Shown: positions 1 to 8,091, counted from the stretch's first letter. The stretch is 16,202 nt of DNA from Chthoniobacter flavus (GCA_945863785.1 CAMBAQ010000023.1:1-16202), one strand, 5' to 3'. A program made the numbers and translations. The notes: generated from the sequence alone by a model not told the origin.

Positions 1-113
1 GCTCAGGCATCGGCTCAGGCATCGGCTCAGGCATCGGCTCAGGCATCGGCTCAGGCATCGGCTCAGGCATCGGCTCAGGCATCGGCTCAGGCATCGGCTC
101 AGGCATCGGCTCA
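1..113. repeat. 12-bp perfect tandem repeat, nine full copies, inside the 3' part of nadC
   Basis: The plus strand holds nine identical copies of GCTCAGGCATCG (1-108) followed by a 5-base partial copy. The array starts at the window edge, so the true copy number is unknown. On the minus strand it lies in the nadC reading frame and reads Pro-Glu-Pro-Met per unit. The unit is a multiple of three, so gain or loss of copies would change protein length without a frameshift. Complete identity of the copies suggests recent expansion or ongoing slippage. An assembly artefact at a contig end is also possible. Confidence 0.97.
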
Positions 114-961
114 ACAATCTGTTGAGGGACAAAATCGAGTCCAAAATCAACAGAAGGTGCCGAATGAGTGAGGGCCCCGACGGAAATAAAATGAACACCC
201 GTTTCGGCAATGGCTCGAACCGTTTCGAGGTTCACATTCCCACTCGCTTCCAACTGGATTTCAGGCGGGCACATTTTTACAGCCATCCGCATGGCGGAGA
301 GCGGCATGTTATCGAGGAGAATGACGTCCACTCCGCGCAAATGAAAAAACGTTTGTACTTGGTCTAGGGTGTCGGCCTCCAACTCCACACGAATCCGTGG
401 ATTCGCAAGACGAGCGCGATCGATCATCTCCTGAAGCGTGGTGAGATGGAGACCAGCAGCAAGATGATTGTCTTTAACCATGAACATATCATAGAGACCC
501 ATGCGATGGTTTTTTCCGCCGCCGGCAGCCACAGCGGCTTTTTCCAAAAGCCTCAGCCCCGGCGTGGTCTTACGCGTATCGAGTATCACGGCCTTGGTTC
601 CGCGAACGGCTTCCACATAGGTGCTAGTGATCGTGGCGATGCCGGAGAGTCTTTGAATGAAGTTCAGCGCCGTGCGTTCGGCAGTGAGAATCGAGGCAGC
701 AGAACCTTGAACAGTGAGAACAACGTTCCCTTTGGAAAAGGCAAAGCCATCTGACTTGGTCTCTTCAACCTGAAGGGATTCATCCACTCTTTTGAAAACC
801 TCTGCCGCGACCTGTAAACCGGCAAGCACACCACTCTGCCGCGCAACAATCTTGGCACTGGCTTGGGCACCCTCTTTAGTGAACCACTTTGCCGTCAGGT
901 CTCCCTTGTCGATATCTTCGGCTAAGGCGAGCTCGATGATGTCCTTTTTTCTCGTCCTCAT
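1..961 (-). CDS. nadC: Nicotinate-nucleotide pyrophosphorylase (carboxylating) with a C-terminal PEPM-repeat extension; 3' end beyond the window
   Basis: NadC (quinolinate phosphoribosyltransferase) makes nicotinate mononucleotide from quinolinate and PRPP in de novo NAD synthesis, in the cytoplasm. Reading from ATG at 961, I see the family landmarks in order: LALAEDIDKGDLTA near the N-terminus, TAERTALNFIQRLSGIAT, LDTRKTTPGLRLLEKAAV, GGKNHRMGLYDMFMVKDNH, VILLDNM, and the closing ETGVHFISVGALTHSAPSVD. The domain fills about 275-280 residues, the usual full length. The frame does not stop there. After Gln-Gln-Ile-Val it enters the 12-bp repeat array as (Glu-Pro-Met-Pro)n and runs off the left edge, so at least 40 extra residues are visible with no stop codon. 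The gene starts 17 bp after the rnd stop, as the fourth gene of a nuoB-nuoC-rnd-nadC operon. There is no clear Shine-Dalgarno sequence before 961. The enzyme call is firm; the purpose of the tail is unknown. Confidence 0.95.
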   Translation of the reverse strand, partial: MRTRKKDIIELALAEDIDKGDLTAKWFTKEGAQASAKIVARQSGVLAGLQVAAEVFKRVDESLQVEETKSDGFAFSKGNVVLTVQGSAASILTAERTALNFIQRLSGIATITSTYVEAVRGTKAVILDTRKTTPGLRLLEKAAVAAGGGKNHRMGLYDMFMVKDNHLAAGLHLTTLQEMIDRARLANPRIRVELEADTLDQVQTFFHLRGVDVILLDNMPLSAMRMAVKMCPPEIQLEASGNVNLETVRAIAETGVHFISVGALTHSAPSVDFGLDFVPQQIVEPMPEPMPEPMPEPMPEPMPEPMPEPMPEPMPEPMPE

Positions 962-978
962 AACGATCGACTCGATTT

Positions 979-2040
979 TTAAGGGATTAAAACAGGAGCT
1001 AATCCCAAAAGACGACGCTGCCAGTTCATGAGTGCCGGGGCATTTTCATCTGCAGCAGTAGCCTCCAATGCGGCACGAGGAGCTATGATCGAGGGATCCA
1101 AGGCCAATTCAGCAGCAACTCGGTCGCGAGTCTTTTTGAGAGCCTCACTGCGATCGACCTGTTCTTTGGAGACACGTTTGCGACGAACTTTTTCTATCTG
1201 CGGCCATTCCTCTTCAGGAATTTGAAGAGCGAGCGCAATCATGACATCAAAACTTTTGCGGCGCCGACCATTCATGCGCGGGGTCGAAAAAGGGGCCCCA
1301 TTTGCGACTTGGGATGCGACTCGAAGGAGATCCTCATTGCCGATGACATGAAAAGAAGGCCGATCCCATCCCTTTGCCTCGGTATCGCGCCAGAACCACA
1401 ATGTACGCAGAACGGCTTGGGCACGGGGAGAGAGCGCGGAGGAACCGCTGATTCGCCAGACGGTCGCCTCATCACGCTCCTTCACTTCCCTAGTCGAAGC
1501 AATCATCCGATCACGGCTTTCGACGAACCACTCCCAACGTTGTAGTCGATGAAGCTCGGCCTCCAACGTATCGGCGATCTCAAAAAGGTAGCGGGTATCA
1601 TTGAGGGCGTATTCCACCATGATCGGTGGTAGTGGGCGAATGGCCCAATTTGCCTTCTGCGACGCTTTGGAGAGAGTAACACCGAAGCGTTCCTCGACCA
1701 ATGCCGCTAATCCGAGCGCAGACTTTCCTGAAAGCCTCGCAGCGATCATTGTATCAAAAAGATCCACCGGTTCAAATCGACCGGCACGACGGAGAAGACG
1801 AAGATCGTAATCCGCACCATGAAATACCAACCTGCGAGAACACACGACATCGTAGAGTGGCTGCAGGTCTACACCCGCCAACGGATCTACAAGCACATGC
1901 TCATCCCCGGCACTCACTTGAATGAGGCAGAGCTTCTCAAAGTAGCAATGCAAGCTGTCAGCCTCTGTATCGAGAGCGACGCGAGAACATTCGGAAAGGC
2001 GGGATACTAACTCCGATAGGGCCTTATCTTCAGCAATCAA
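979..2040 (-). CDS. rnd: Ribonuclease D-like 3'-5' exoribonuclease (DEDD-y) with HRDC domain
   Basis: This 353-residue protein has the RNase D layout: a DEDD-type 3'-5' exonuclease domain followed by an HRDC domain. Family members trim the 3' ends of tRNA precursors and other stable RNAs. The metal-binding acids are visible: D24 and E26 in VALDTEADS, D79 in FHGADYDLRLL, and the Tyr-x3-Asp motif Y144/D148 in YALNDTRYL. The conserved KASQKANWAIRPL stretch precedes the last motif. Residues about 205-285 (RAQAVLRTLWFWRDTEAKG onward) match an HRDC helical domain. The start is TTG at 2040, whose TTGA overlaps the TGA stop of nuoC, implying translational coupling. No better start exists before the first catalytic motif. 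A second HRDC repeat, as in E. coli RNase D, may be degenerate or absent in the basic C-terminus. The exact RNA substrates cannot be read from sequence. Confidence 0.9.
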   Translation of the reverse strand: MIAEDKALSELVSRLSECSRVALDTEADSLHCYFEKLCLIQVSAGDEHVLVDPLAGVDLQPLYDVVCSRRLVFHGADYDLRLLRRAGRFEPVDLFDTMIAARLSGKSALGLAALVEERFGVTLSKASQKANWAIRPLPPIMVEYALNDTRYLFEIADTLEAELHRLQRWEWFVESRDRMIASTREVKERDEATVWRISGSSALSPRAQAVLRTLWFWRDTEAKGWDRPSFHVIGNEDLLRVASQVANGAPFSTPRMNGRRRKSFDVMIALALQIPEEEWPQIEKVRRKRVSKEQVDRSEALKKTRDRVAAELALDPSIIAPRAALEATAADENAPALMNWQRRLLGLAPVLIP

Positions 2041-2639
2041 GGTTTGGCGATGATTTTTTCAGGCGTCGTTAAGTCTTCAGCGTGACGAGCCCGTGGTTCG
2101 CGTACCTGAGAGGTGCCATCCGTTGGCACAGTAACAAATGGTCCCCCAGCTAGAGGCGCGGGATGACTGAATGCGACACCTGGAGTGTCGCTATGCTTGC
2201 CCTCAAGAGGGAAATCCTTGCGCAGCGGGTGGTAGGGAAACCCTTCCCACATGAGGATGCGGCGAAGATCGGGATGATTCACAAAGCGAATCCCCATCAT
2301 GTCGTAAACTTCGCGCTCATGCCAATCGGCCGTCGGCCAGATGTCGGAAACCGTGGGAGCTTGGCAATCATCTTCGCTCACGGTGGCTTTCAGCCGAAGA
2401 TGGATGCGGTCCCTCATCGAATAAAGCTCGTAAACCATCTCGAAGCGGGGCTCTTCCCCGAAATGATCAACGCTGGAAACGTCGATCAGGTAATTAAAGC
2501 CAAGAACGTCGCGGGCGTGGAGGCAGATGTCGCGAAGCGAAGAAAGCTGAATGGTGAGAGAATACTCGTCGCGGAAAAAGGTTTCGCTGAGAACCGCATT
2601 CGGGAATGCAGCACGGATTTTTTGAATGGTTTCGATCAT
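2037..2639 (-). CDS. nuoC: NADH-quinone oxidoreductase subunit C (30-kDa subunit)
   Basis: NuoC is part of the peripheral Q-module arm of respiratory complex I. The 200-residue protein carries the complex I 30-kDa signature: ADWHEREVYDMMGIRFVNH, then PDLRRILM and a PLRKDFP motif. The N-terminal half (FFRDEYSLTIQ, FNYLIDVSSVDHFG) fits the family. Its length is normal for a free NuoC, not a NuoCD fusion, and no nuoD follows. A Pro-rich tail of about 45 residues after the RKDFP motif resembles the variable C-termini of the family. ATG at 2639 overlaps the nuoB stop (ATGA), and its own TGA overlaps the TTG start of rnd, so it sits in a tightly coupled operon. Confidence 0.95.
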   Translation of the reverse strand: MIETIQKIRAAFPNAVLSETFFRDEYSLTIQLSSLRDICLHARDVLGFNYLIDVSSVDHFGEEPRFEMVYELYSMRDRIHLRLKATVSEDDCQAPTVSDIWPTADWHEREVYDMMGIRFVNHPDLRRILMWEGFPYHPLRKDFPLEGKHSDTPGVAFSHPAPLAGGPFVTVPTDGTSQVREPRARHAEDLTTPEKIIAKP

Positions 2640-3160
2640 ATCGATTCGAGCAATTCTCTTTTCTGGTCCTGAACAGCGTGCTCACCCATGATTTTTTTCT
2701 GAAGTCTCATGAGGCCATCAAGAAGGGCTTCGGGACGGGGCGGGCAACCGGAGATGTAGACGTCCACAGGAATGAGATGATCGATGCCTTGCAGCACCGC
2801 ATAACTCCTATACATGCCACCGGAGGAGGCACAGGCCCCCATGGCGATGCACCATTTCGGCTCGGGCATTTGATCCCAGATGCGTTTCACGGCGAGGGCC
2901 ATTTTATAAGTCACCGTTCCAGCCACGATCATGACGTCGGCCTGGCGTGGAGAAAAACGCATCACCTCGGCACCAAAGCGCGAGATATCAAATCGGGAAG
3001 AGGAAGCGGCCATGAGCTCGATCGCACAGCAGGCCAACCCCATCGGCATTGGCCAAAGTGAATTGCTGCGCATCCAGTTGATGGCGGCATCCACCTGCGT
3101 GAAGATCACATTCCCTTCGATCTTGGCATCGTATGCCACGGGGCTAAGTGTGTTTGACAT
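2636..3160 (-). CDS. nuoB: NADH-quinone oxidoreductase subunit B (N2 iron-sulfur subunit)
   Basis: NuoB holds the terminal 4Fe-4S cluster N2 of complex I, which passes electrons to quinone. All four ligand cysteines are present (numbered from ATG at 3160): the adjacent pair C44-C45 in MGLACCAIELM, C110 in MGACASSGG, and C139 in ISGCPPRPE. RFSPRQADVMIVAGTVTYKM and WDQMPEPKW are family hallmarks. I chose ATG 3160 (MSNTLSPVAYD, 174 aa) because family homology begins only after it. An in-frame GTG at 3223 would add 21 residues with no recognisable homology, and neither start has a clear ribosome binding site. It is the first gene of the operon. nuoA is not upstream; a divergent phosphatase gene begins there instead. 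Confidence 0.95.
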   Translation of the reverse strand: MSNTLSPVAYDAKIEGNVIFTQVDAAINWMRSNSLWPMPMGLACCAIELMAASSSRFDISRFGAEVMRFSPRQADVMIVAGTVTYKMALAVKRIWDQMPEPKWCIAMGACASSGGMYRSYAVLQGIDHLIPVDVYISGCPPRPEALLDGLMRLQKKIMGEHAVQDQKRELLESI

Positions 3161-3266
3161 GGCAACCAAGGTATTTTCAGATTCCCCAGCGGCAAGCCGA
3201 ATTTTGGAAAAAAACAGGATCACCTGTCCGATTGCACCCGAGCGCCATCTAGGCTAGTGCCATGTG
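3161..3266. promoter_or_regulatory. Divergent intergenic region with a small inverted repeat (3214-3227)
   Basis: About 100 bases separate the divergent starts of nuoB and the PhoD-like gene, so promoters for both directions must lie here or inside the genes. I see no convincing -35/-10 pair on either strand. A perfect 5-bp inverted repeat, ACAGG-atca-CCTGT, lies at 3214-3227. It could be an operator half-site pair or chance. The role is inferred from position only. Confidence 0.35.
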
Positions 3267-4244
3267 ATGCCAATCCGACTTTTCTGTAAAACGTCGCTTT
3301 TCCTAGCTTGTTTGGTGTCCATTTCCACCATTCCAGCGACCCAAGCGCAAGAACCACTCACCCGATTAGCCTTCGGATCGTGTAACCGCCAAGACCTCCC
3401 CCAACCTCTATGGTCACCCATTCTAAACTTCCAACCCCAAGCATGGATTTGGCTTGGGGACAACATTTACGGAGATACAAATGACATGACCGTTCTGGAA
3501 GAAAAGTGGAACACCCAAAAGACTAATCCCAATTACACAAAGCTTCGCGCTCTCTGCCCGGTGATTGGCATTTGGGATGACCACGACTACGGACGGAACA
3601 ATGCCGGTTTTGGGTATTCTTTCAAAAAAGAGTCCCAAAAACTTCTCCTCGACTTTTTGGATGAACCCACGGAGAGCCCACGGCGGAAACAATCCGGCAT
3701 CTACACCACACGCAGATTTGGCCCTCCCGGCAGCGAGGTTTGCGTGGTTTTGCTCGATGGCAGAAGTTTTCGAGGGGCCCCAAAAAGCGGAGGCGACATC
3801 CTCGGCGAGGCACAGTGGCTCTGGCTCACTGATACCCTTGAGAATAGCACGTCTCAAGTTCACCTGATCTGCTCTGGCAGCCAAATTCTTCCAACTGAGC
3901 ACCGACATGAAAAATGGGCCGACTACCCGGACTCCCGCAAGCGGCTCCTTGACTTATTAGCGCGAACCAAGAAAACCGGCGTCATTTTCCTAAGCGGCGA
4001 TCGTCACATGGCCGAAATTTCCCGCCTCGAGCATGCGGGCACTTCTTTCACCGAAGTCACGTCCAGCGGGATGACGCATTTCAGACACGATTTCAACAAT
4101 GAGAAAAACAGCCTTCGAATCGGCGATTTTTTTGCCGACTTAAACTTCGGGACGATAGAAATCGACTGGGATTTGAAAAAAATATCCCTCGCAATCAGGA
4201 CCCAAGCAGGATCAGTCGTCAGAAATGCGGAAGTCCGCTTTTAA
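3267..4244 (+). CDS. PhoD-like exported metallophosphatase family protein
   Basis: The protein looks like a member of the PhoD/alkaline phosphatase D-like metallophosphatase group, which hydrolyses phosphomonoesters or phosphodiesters outside the cytoplasm. An N-terminal signal peptide (hydrophobic core LFLACLVSISTIP, then an Ala-rich end around residues 23-28) predicts export. Metal-site motifs appear in order: LAFGSCN (about 35-40), WLGDNIYGD (about 62-70), IWDDHDYGRNN (about 101-111), LLDGRSFR (about 162-169), and SGDRHMAEI (about 243-251). Its length of about 325 residues suits the shorter PhoD-like proteins. The start could be GTG at 3264 or ATG at 3267; they differ by one residue and I prefer ATG. 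It stands alone on the plus strand, 56 bp before the cyclase gene. The exact substrate is unknown. Confidence 0.85.
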   Translation: MPIRLFCKTSLFLACLVSISTIPATQAQEPLTRLAFGSCNRQDLPQPLWSPILNFQPQAWIWLGDNIYGDTNDMTVLEEKWNTQKTNPNYTKLRALCPVIGIWDDHDYGRNNAGFGYSFKKESQKLLLDFLDEPTESPRRKQSGIYTTRRFGPPGSEVCVVLLDGRSFRGAPKSGGDILGEAQWLWLTDTLENSTSQVHLICSGSQILPTEHRHEKWADYPDSRKRLLDLLARTKKTGVIFLSGDRHMAEISRLEHAGTSFTEVTSSGMTHFRHDFNNEKNSLRIGDFFADLNFGTIEIDWDLKKISLAIRTQAGSVVRNAEVRF

Positions 4245-4300
4245 ATGATCGCCACGAATCCCCCGAAGAATTACAATGACAGAATTAGGAAATCACTCAC

Positions 4301-6574
4301 GTGAAAAAAAGCGCCCTACCCCTTCTCTCACTCTTCATCATTTTTTCGATTTGCGCATTTTGGACCATTTTCTCCCAAGTTCCCTTTAACCGATTCCAGA
4401 AAAAAAATAGTTTCCTAGGTCCAGATGGAGCGATTTCATTTCTGGAGGAAAAGACGATCAACTCCCGATTCGATGCCCGTGGGCCCATTGAGGCGCCCGT
4501 GAAAGTCTGCTACGTCGATATTGACACCTACGCGATCTCAAAAATCGGAAATATGCCCTGGAATCGTGAATACTACGCCCTCGCCCTTGATGCCCTTTTC
4601 GAACACGGCGAGATCAAAGCCGCCGGCATGGATTTCGTTTTTTCCAATGCGGGCTTGCCCGATGTCGGCCGCGATGAAATGGAGGTTGGCAGCGCGAAAC
4701 TCGGAAAATGTATCTACAAAAACAAAAATATCGTCCTCGCTTCGACCTACGGCACTACGAACCGTCCACTTGGAACAGAGACCGGCTTACCTTTTGTTTT
4801 CGATAAAAAGCGCCCCGATCAACAAGTGGGGCCTCCTGAGTTGCCAGCGTACTCGATACTCGGACCCTTTGGGCATGTCGGCCTCATCGACACGGTTGGC
4901 AATGATGTGCGGTTTGTGCCGTTTTTTGCAAAAACGAATACGCCCTTTGAACACACCTATTTTCCCATTTCGCTCAAACTGGCTCTTCTCTATCTGGGCC
5001 TCGACGAAAGCGCATTGGAGATCGGAAGGGACGCCATCATGATTCGAAAAACTGATGGCTCAGTTGCGACTCGGATCCCGCTCCTCTTTGGCCAACTTGT
5101 GGAGCCCAATTGGTTCAGTGCGTGGGATGGTCCCGGAACCTTTCACTCCAGTATTTACTATGTCCTCGCCTGTGCCCAAATGCTCGACGAGGGCACCGAG
5201 GAAGAAAAAATAGCCGCGAAAAAGTTTTTTGAAGGCTTCCGTGACTCTGTTGTTCTCATTGGCCCAGTCGACCCCTTGCTGAAGGACATCAGCCCCATGC
5301 CGCTCAGTGGATCTGAGCCGGTGCCACGCGTCTCACTTCACGGCAACCTCCTCAAAACTATCCTTTCCGGAAGAACGATCCAGCGTCCTCCGGTCTGGCT
5401 GAATGTCTCAATTATTTTTGCACTCGGCCTCCTGGCCTCCTCCTTCAGCCTTCTTCCAGCCCACTATTCAAGAGTTTCTAAAATCACAGGCACGGTGGTG
5501 GTGACTTCCTACATCTTTGGTGCCTATTGGATTTTTTCGCATTACGACGTCATCGTCCCACTCGTGGCTCCCGTAGGAGCCGCTTTGACTTGCGCGTTTA
5601 CCGGTGCCTTGCTCGATCTCTCGCGCCTCAGCCAACAAAAACGCCGCATCAAAGGCATGTTCGGCACCTACCTCTCGCCAAATCTCGTGGATCAAATGAT
5701 CGAGAGCGGCGAGGAACCGAAACTCGGAGGCATCGATGCCGAGATCACGGCCTTCTTTTCCGATGTTCAGGGATTCTCCGCCTTCTCTGAAATCCTCACC
5801 CCTCAGCAACTCGTAGGCCTCATGAATGAATATCTCAGCGGCATGACCGATATTCTCATGGAAAACGGATGCTATGTGGACAAATACATCGGCGACGCGA
5901 TCGTTGGCATCTTCAACGCCCCTGTTCCCTTGGAAAAACACGCTCTCAAGGCCTGCATCGTCACCCAACTCCTCCAAAAACGCCTCGCGGAACTTCGTCA
6001 AAAGTGGGCTAGTGAGGGAGACAAGTGGCCCCCCATCGTTTCTCGAATGCAAATGCGCATCGGTATGAATAGCGGCTTCGCGACTGTAGGCAACATGGGC
6101 TCCAGTCGCCGCTTCAGCTACACCATGATGGGCGATACCGTGAACCTAGCCGCCCGCTGCGAGAGCGGATCGAAGAGCTACGGCGCCTACACCATGATCA
6201 CTGGCGAAACCATGCGCTCAGCAGCAAAGGAAGGTGATGATTGCGTCTTCCGCTTCCTCGACAACATCATCGTCAAAGGCCGCAAGGAACCCGCCGAGAT
6301 GTATGAGGTTGTCTGTTTGCGCTCAGATTTGACTGATGAAACGAACCGCTGCCTGGACATCTACGCAAAGGGGATCGTGCATTACCTCGCGCAACGATGG
6401 GACGAGGCCCTCGCGGCTTTTCAGGAGTCCGCCAACCTGGAGCCGAACCGTCCCGAAAAGAACCTCGATTCGCCATCCACTCCCTCTCTTGTCATGCTCG
6501 AGCGCACCCACTCCTTGAAAGCGAATCCACCCGAAGCGAACTGGGATGGGGTTTTTAAAATGCAATCGAAGTAG
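4301..6574 (+). CDS. CHASE2-sensor class III adenylate/guanylate cyclase, membrane-anchored
   Basis: This 757-residue protein has the common bacterial CHASE2-cyclase layout. One membrane helix lies at about residues 4-27. An extracytoplasmic CHASE2 sensor domain spans about 45-355, with VCYVDIDTYAISKIG and MPWNREYYA near its start and VVLIGPVDPLLKDISPMP near its end. Three membrane helices follow at about 362-440, then a class III nucleotide cyclase domain at about 455-670. The two metal-binding aspartates are D488 (FFSDVQGFSAFSE) and D532 (VDKYIGDAIVGIF). K528 and D612 (MMGDTVNLAAR) fit a catalytically competent adenylate cyclase. After the catalytic domain, IYAKGIVHYLAQRWDEALA resembles a single TPR-type helix pair. 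The start is GTG at 4301, with a possible AGGA ribosome binding site at 4287-4290. The bound signal is unknown. Adenylate over guanylate specificity is inferred. Confidence 0.92.
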   Translation: MKKSALPLLSLFIIFSICAFWTIFSQVPFNRFQKKNSFLGPDGAISFLEEKTINSRFDARGPIEAPVKVCYVDIDTYAISKIGNMPWNREYYALALDALFEHGEIKAAGMDFVFSNAGLPDVGRDEMEVGSAKLGKCIYKNKNIVLASTYGTTNRPLGTETGLPFVFDKKRPDQQVGPPELPAYSILGPFGHVGLIDTVGNDVRFVPFFAKTNTPFEHTYFPISLKLALLYLGLDESALEIGRDAIMIRKTDGSVATRIPLLFGQLVEPNWFSAWDGPGTFHSSIYYVLACAQMLDEGTEEEKIAAKKFFEGFRDSVVLIGPVDPLLKDISPMPLSGSEPVPRVSLHGNLLKTILSGRTIQRPPVWLNVSIIFALGLLASSFSLLPAHYSRVSKITGTVVVTSYIFGAYWIFSHYDVIVPLVAPVGAALTCAFTGALLDLSRLSQQKRRIKGMFGTYLSPNLVDQMIESGEEPKLGGIDAEITAFFSDVQGFSAFSEILTPQQLVGLMNEYLSGMTDILMENGCYVDKYIGDAIVGIFNAPVPLEKHALKACIVTQLLQKRLAELRQKWASEGDKWPPIVSRMQMRIGMNSGFATVGNMGSSRRFSYTMMGDTVNLAARCESGSKSYGAYTMITGETMRSAAKEGDDCVFRFLDNIIVKGRKEPAEMYEVVCLRSDLTDETNRCLDIYAKGIVHYLAQRWDEALAAFQESANLEPNRPEKNLDSPSTPSLVMLERTHSLKANPPEANWDGVFKMQSK

Positions 6575-6589
6575 CCGGGGTACCAAGCG

Positions 6590-7153
6590 ATGTCCTTACG
6601 AGTGCTTCTTACCAGCATCCTCACGTTCATTGCATTCCTTCCGCTCCATGCCGAAAACTCTTCACCGCATTGGGTAGAGCTAGAGCACTGCATCCTATCG
6701 AAGTCGGATTACAGTGACGGGGATAGCTTTCATGTCATTTGTGCAGGCAAAATTCATCTCTTCCGCCTTTATTTTGTGGATTGCCCAGAAACTGACACAC
6801 GCATTCCTGAGCGCAACGACATGCAAGCTCACGTCTTCGGGATCGCTGCGAAGGAAATCATCGCCGCAGGTAAAAAAGCCCACGCTTTCACGCGCCAATT
6901 CCTCTCTGATGATTTTAAGGTTTGGACAAAATGGGAGGACGCGCGAGGGGATTCTAAAAAGCAGCGATTCTACGCTATCGTCTTGGTAAAAAATAAAAAC
7001 CTCGCAACCGAACTCGTTCGCCATGGCTTGGCCCGCGTTTACGGAAAACCCACCGACTTTCCCGACAGCGCACGCTGCTGGGAATATCGTAGGGAGCTGA
7101 AACAACTCGAAAAGCAAGCTCGCTCCCAGAGTTTGGGGGCCTTTTCCCATTAG
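6590..7153 (+). CDS. Secreted thermonuclease-like nuclease (SNase family)
   Basis: The 187-residue protein has a signal peptide (LLTSILTFIAFLPLHA, cleavage near A21) and a staphylococcal nuclease OB-fold domain. Catalytic residues map well onto the S. aureus enzyme: D45 in YSDGDSFHV (D21), R59 in LFRLYFVDCPETD (R35), D64 and E67 in the same motif (D40, E43), and R126 in KQRFYAIV (R87). NLATELVRHGLARVYG is the usual helix of the family. Such enzymes cut DNA and RNA with calcium outside the cytoplasm. The gene starts 15 bp after the cyclase stop and may share its transcript; GGGG at 6577-6580 is a possible ribosome binding site. An insert between the acidic motif and R126 is longer than in the S. 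aureus enzyme. It could serve nucleic acid scavenging, which is an inference. Confidence 0.88.
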   Translation: MSLRVLLTSILTFIAFLPLHAENSSPHWVELEHCILSKSDYSDGDSFHVICAGKIHLFRLYFVDCPETDTRIPERNDMQAHVFGIAAKEIIAAGKKAHAFTRQFLSDDFKVWTKWEDARGDSKKQRFYAIVLVKNKNLATELVRHGLARVYGKPTDFPDSARCWEYRRELKQLEKQARSQSLGAFSH

Positions 7154-7276
7154 CGTTAGGCCATTCTTTCAAAAGAAAAGAGCAATCGGTTTTTGCTTTG
7201 GCCCTATCCCAAAAAACACCGAGGGATGTAGGCGGTATTGCAGACGCACAACTCAGCACGTTAGGATTCGCAGCAC

Positions 7277-8089
7277 ATGGACATTCGATTTACCAAAATG
7301 AACGGAGCAGGAAATGACTTCGTCGTTATTGACAATCTCTCTGGAGAATTCTCACTCGACCGCGAGACGATCGCCAGCCTCTGCGATAGACATCGCGGGA
7401 TCGGTGCAGACGGACTACTCGCCGTGGAACCCGCGGAGGGTGCTGCTGATTATCGCATGCGCTACTACAATAGCGATGGCGGAGAGGCCGAAATGTGCGG
7501 AAATGGAGCCCGATGCTTTGCTCGATTTGCCGCACGCCTGATGGACGTACCCCCCCATGCACTCAGCTTTGAAACTCAAGCCGGACCAATCACTGCGGTT
7601 CTTTCTGGTGACTCTGTGACACTTGATATGGGAGTTCCTCAGGATCATAGGACCGGACAGGCGCTTCGCCTCGCTGACGGCGAAATGACCGTCCACTTCC
7701 TGAATACAGGGGTGCCTCACGCCGTCGCCTTTGTCGAGAATGTCGCGGAGATCGACATTAAGACCAATGGATCCACGCTTCGCTACCACGACGCCTTTTC
7801 CCCGAAAGGTACGAATGCCAATTTCGCCCAAACGATGGAGGACGGAACTCTCATTCTTAGAACTTACGAGCGCGGGGTTGAAGATGAGACTCTGGCTTGC
7901 GGTACGGGGGTATGCGCAACAGCCCTCATCCATGCCCTTGAGACGGAAGCCCCCTCACCGGTTCGTGTGAAAGTGCGTGGCGGCGACACGCTGACCGTGA
8001 GTTTTGAAAAAACCGAAACTGGGGGATTTGAGAAAGTCCGCCTCACAGGCCCTGCAGATTTTGTTTTCGAGGGGACTATTTCTTTGTAA
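7277..8089 (+). CDS. dapF: Diaminopimelate epimerase
   Basis: DapF converts LL- to meso-diaminopimelate, the precursor of lysine and of peptidoglycan cross-links. The 270-residue protein shows both catalytic cysteines of this cofactor-free racemase: C74 in EAEMCGNGARC and C208 in ETLACGTGVCA. The N-terminus FTKMNGAGNDFVVID and the RHRGIGADG motif are diagnostic. ATG at 7277 is preceded by AGGA at 7263-7266. It is the first gene of a plus-strand biosynthetic operon and is followed after 2 bp by dapA. The promoter must lie in the 123 bp after the nuclease gene, but I could not pick one out. Confidence 0.96.
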   Translation: MDIRFTKMNGAGNDFVVIDNLSGEFSLDRETIASLCDRHRGIGADGLLAVEPAEGAADYRMRYYNSDGGEAEMCGNGARCFARFAARLMDVPPHALSFETQAGPITAVLSGDSVTLDMGVPQDHRTGQALRLADGEMTVHFLNTGVPHAVAFVENVAEIDIKTNGSTLRYHDAFSPKGTNANFAQTMEDGTLILRTYERGVEDETLACGTGVCATALIHALETEAPSPVRVKVRGGDTLTVSFEKTETGGFEKVRLTGPADFVFEGTISL

Positions 8090-8091
8090 CG

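Noticed and set aside
1..113. Tandem array as a CRISPR
   Set aside because: Units are 12 bp and directly abutting with no spacers; they are an in-frame coding satellite.
122..754. Plus-strand open frames at 122-367 and 446-754
   Set aside because: They are antisense to nadC, whose family motifs are continuous on the minus strand from 961 to the left edge.
3161..3223. Extending nuoB to GTG 3223
   Set aside because: The extra 21 residues have no family similarity and no ribosome binding site; ATG 3160 fits the usual NuoB start better, though the longer form is not excluded.
5468..6052. 194-residue minus-strand frame
   Set aside because: Antisense to the cyclase catalytic domain, which carries all expected motifs; the reverse frame shows none.
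7163..7200. Hairpin AGCAA...TTGCT after the nuclease gene as a terminator
   Set aside because: The stem is only 5-7 bp, the loop is T-rich, and no T-run follows; too weak to call.
7414..7933. 172-residue minus-strand frame
   Set aside because: Antisense to dapF, whose two catalytic cysteines and signature motifs are on the plus strand.
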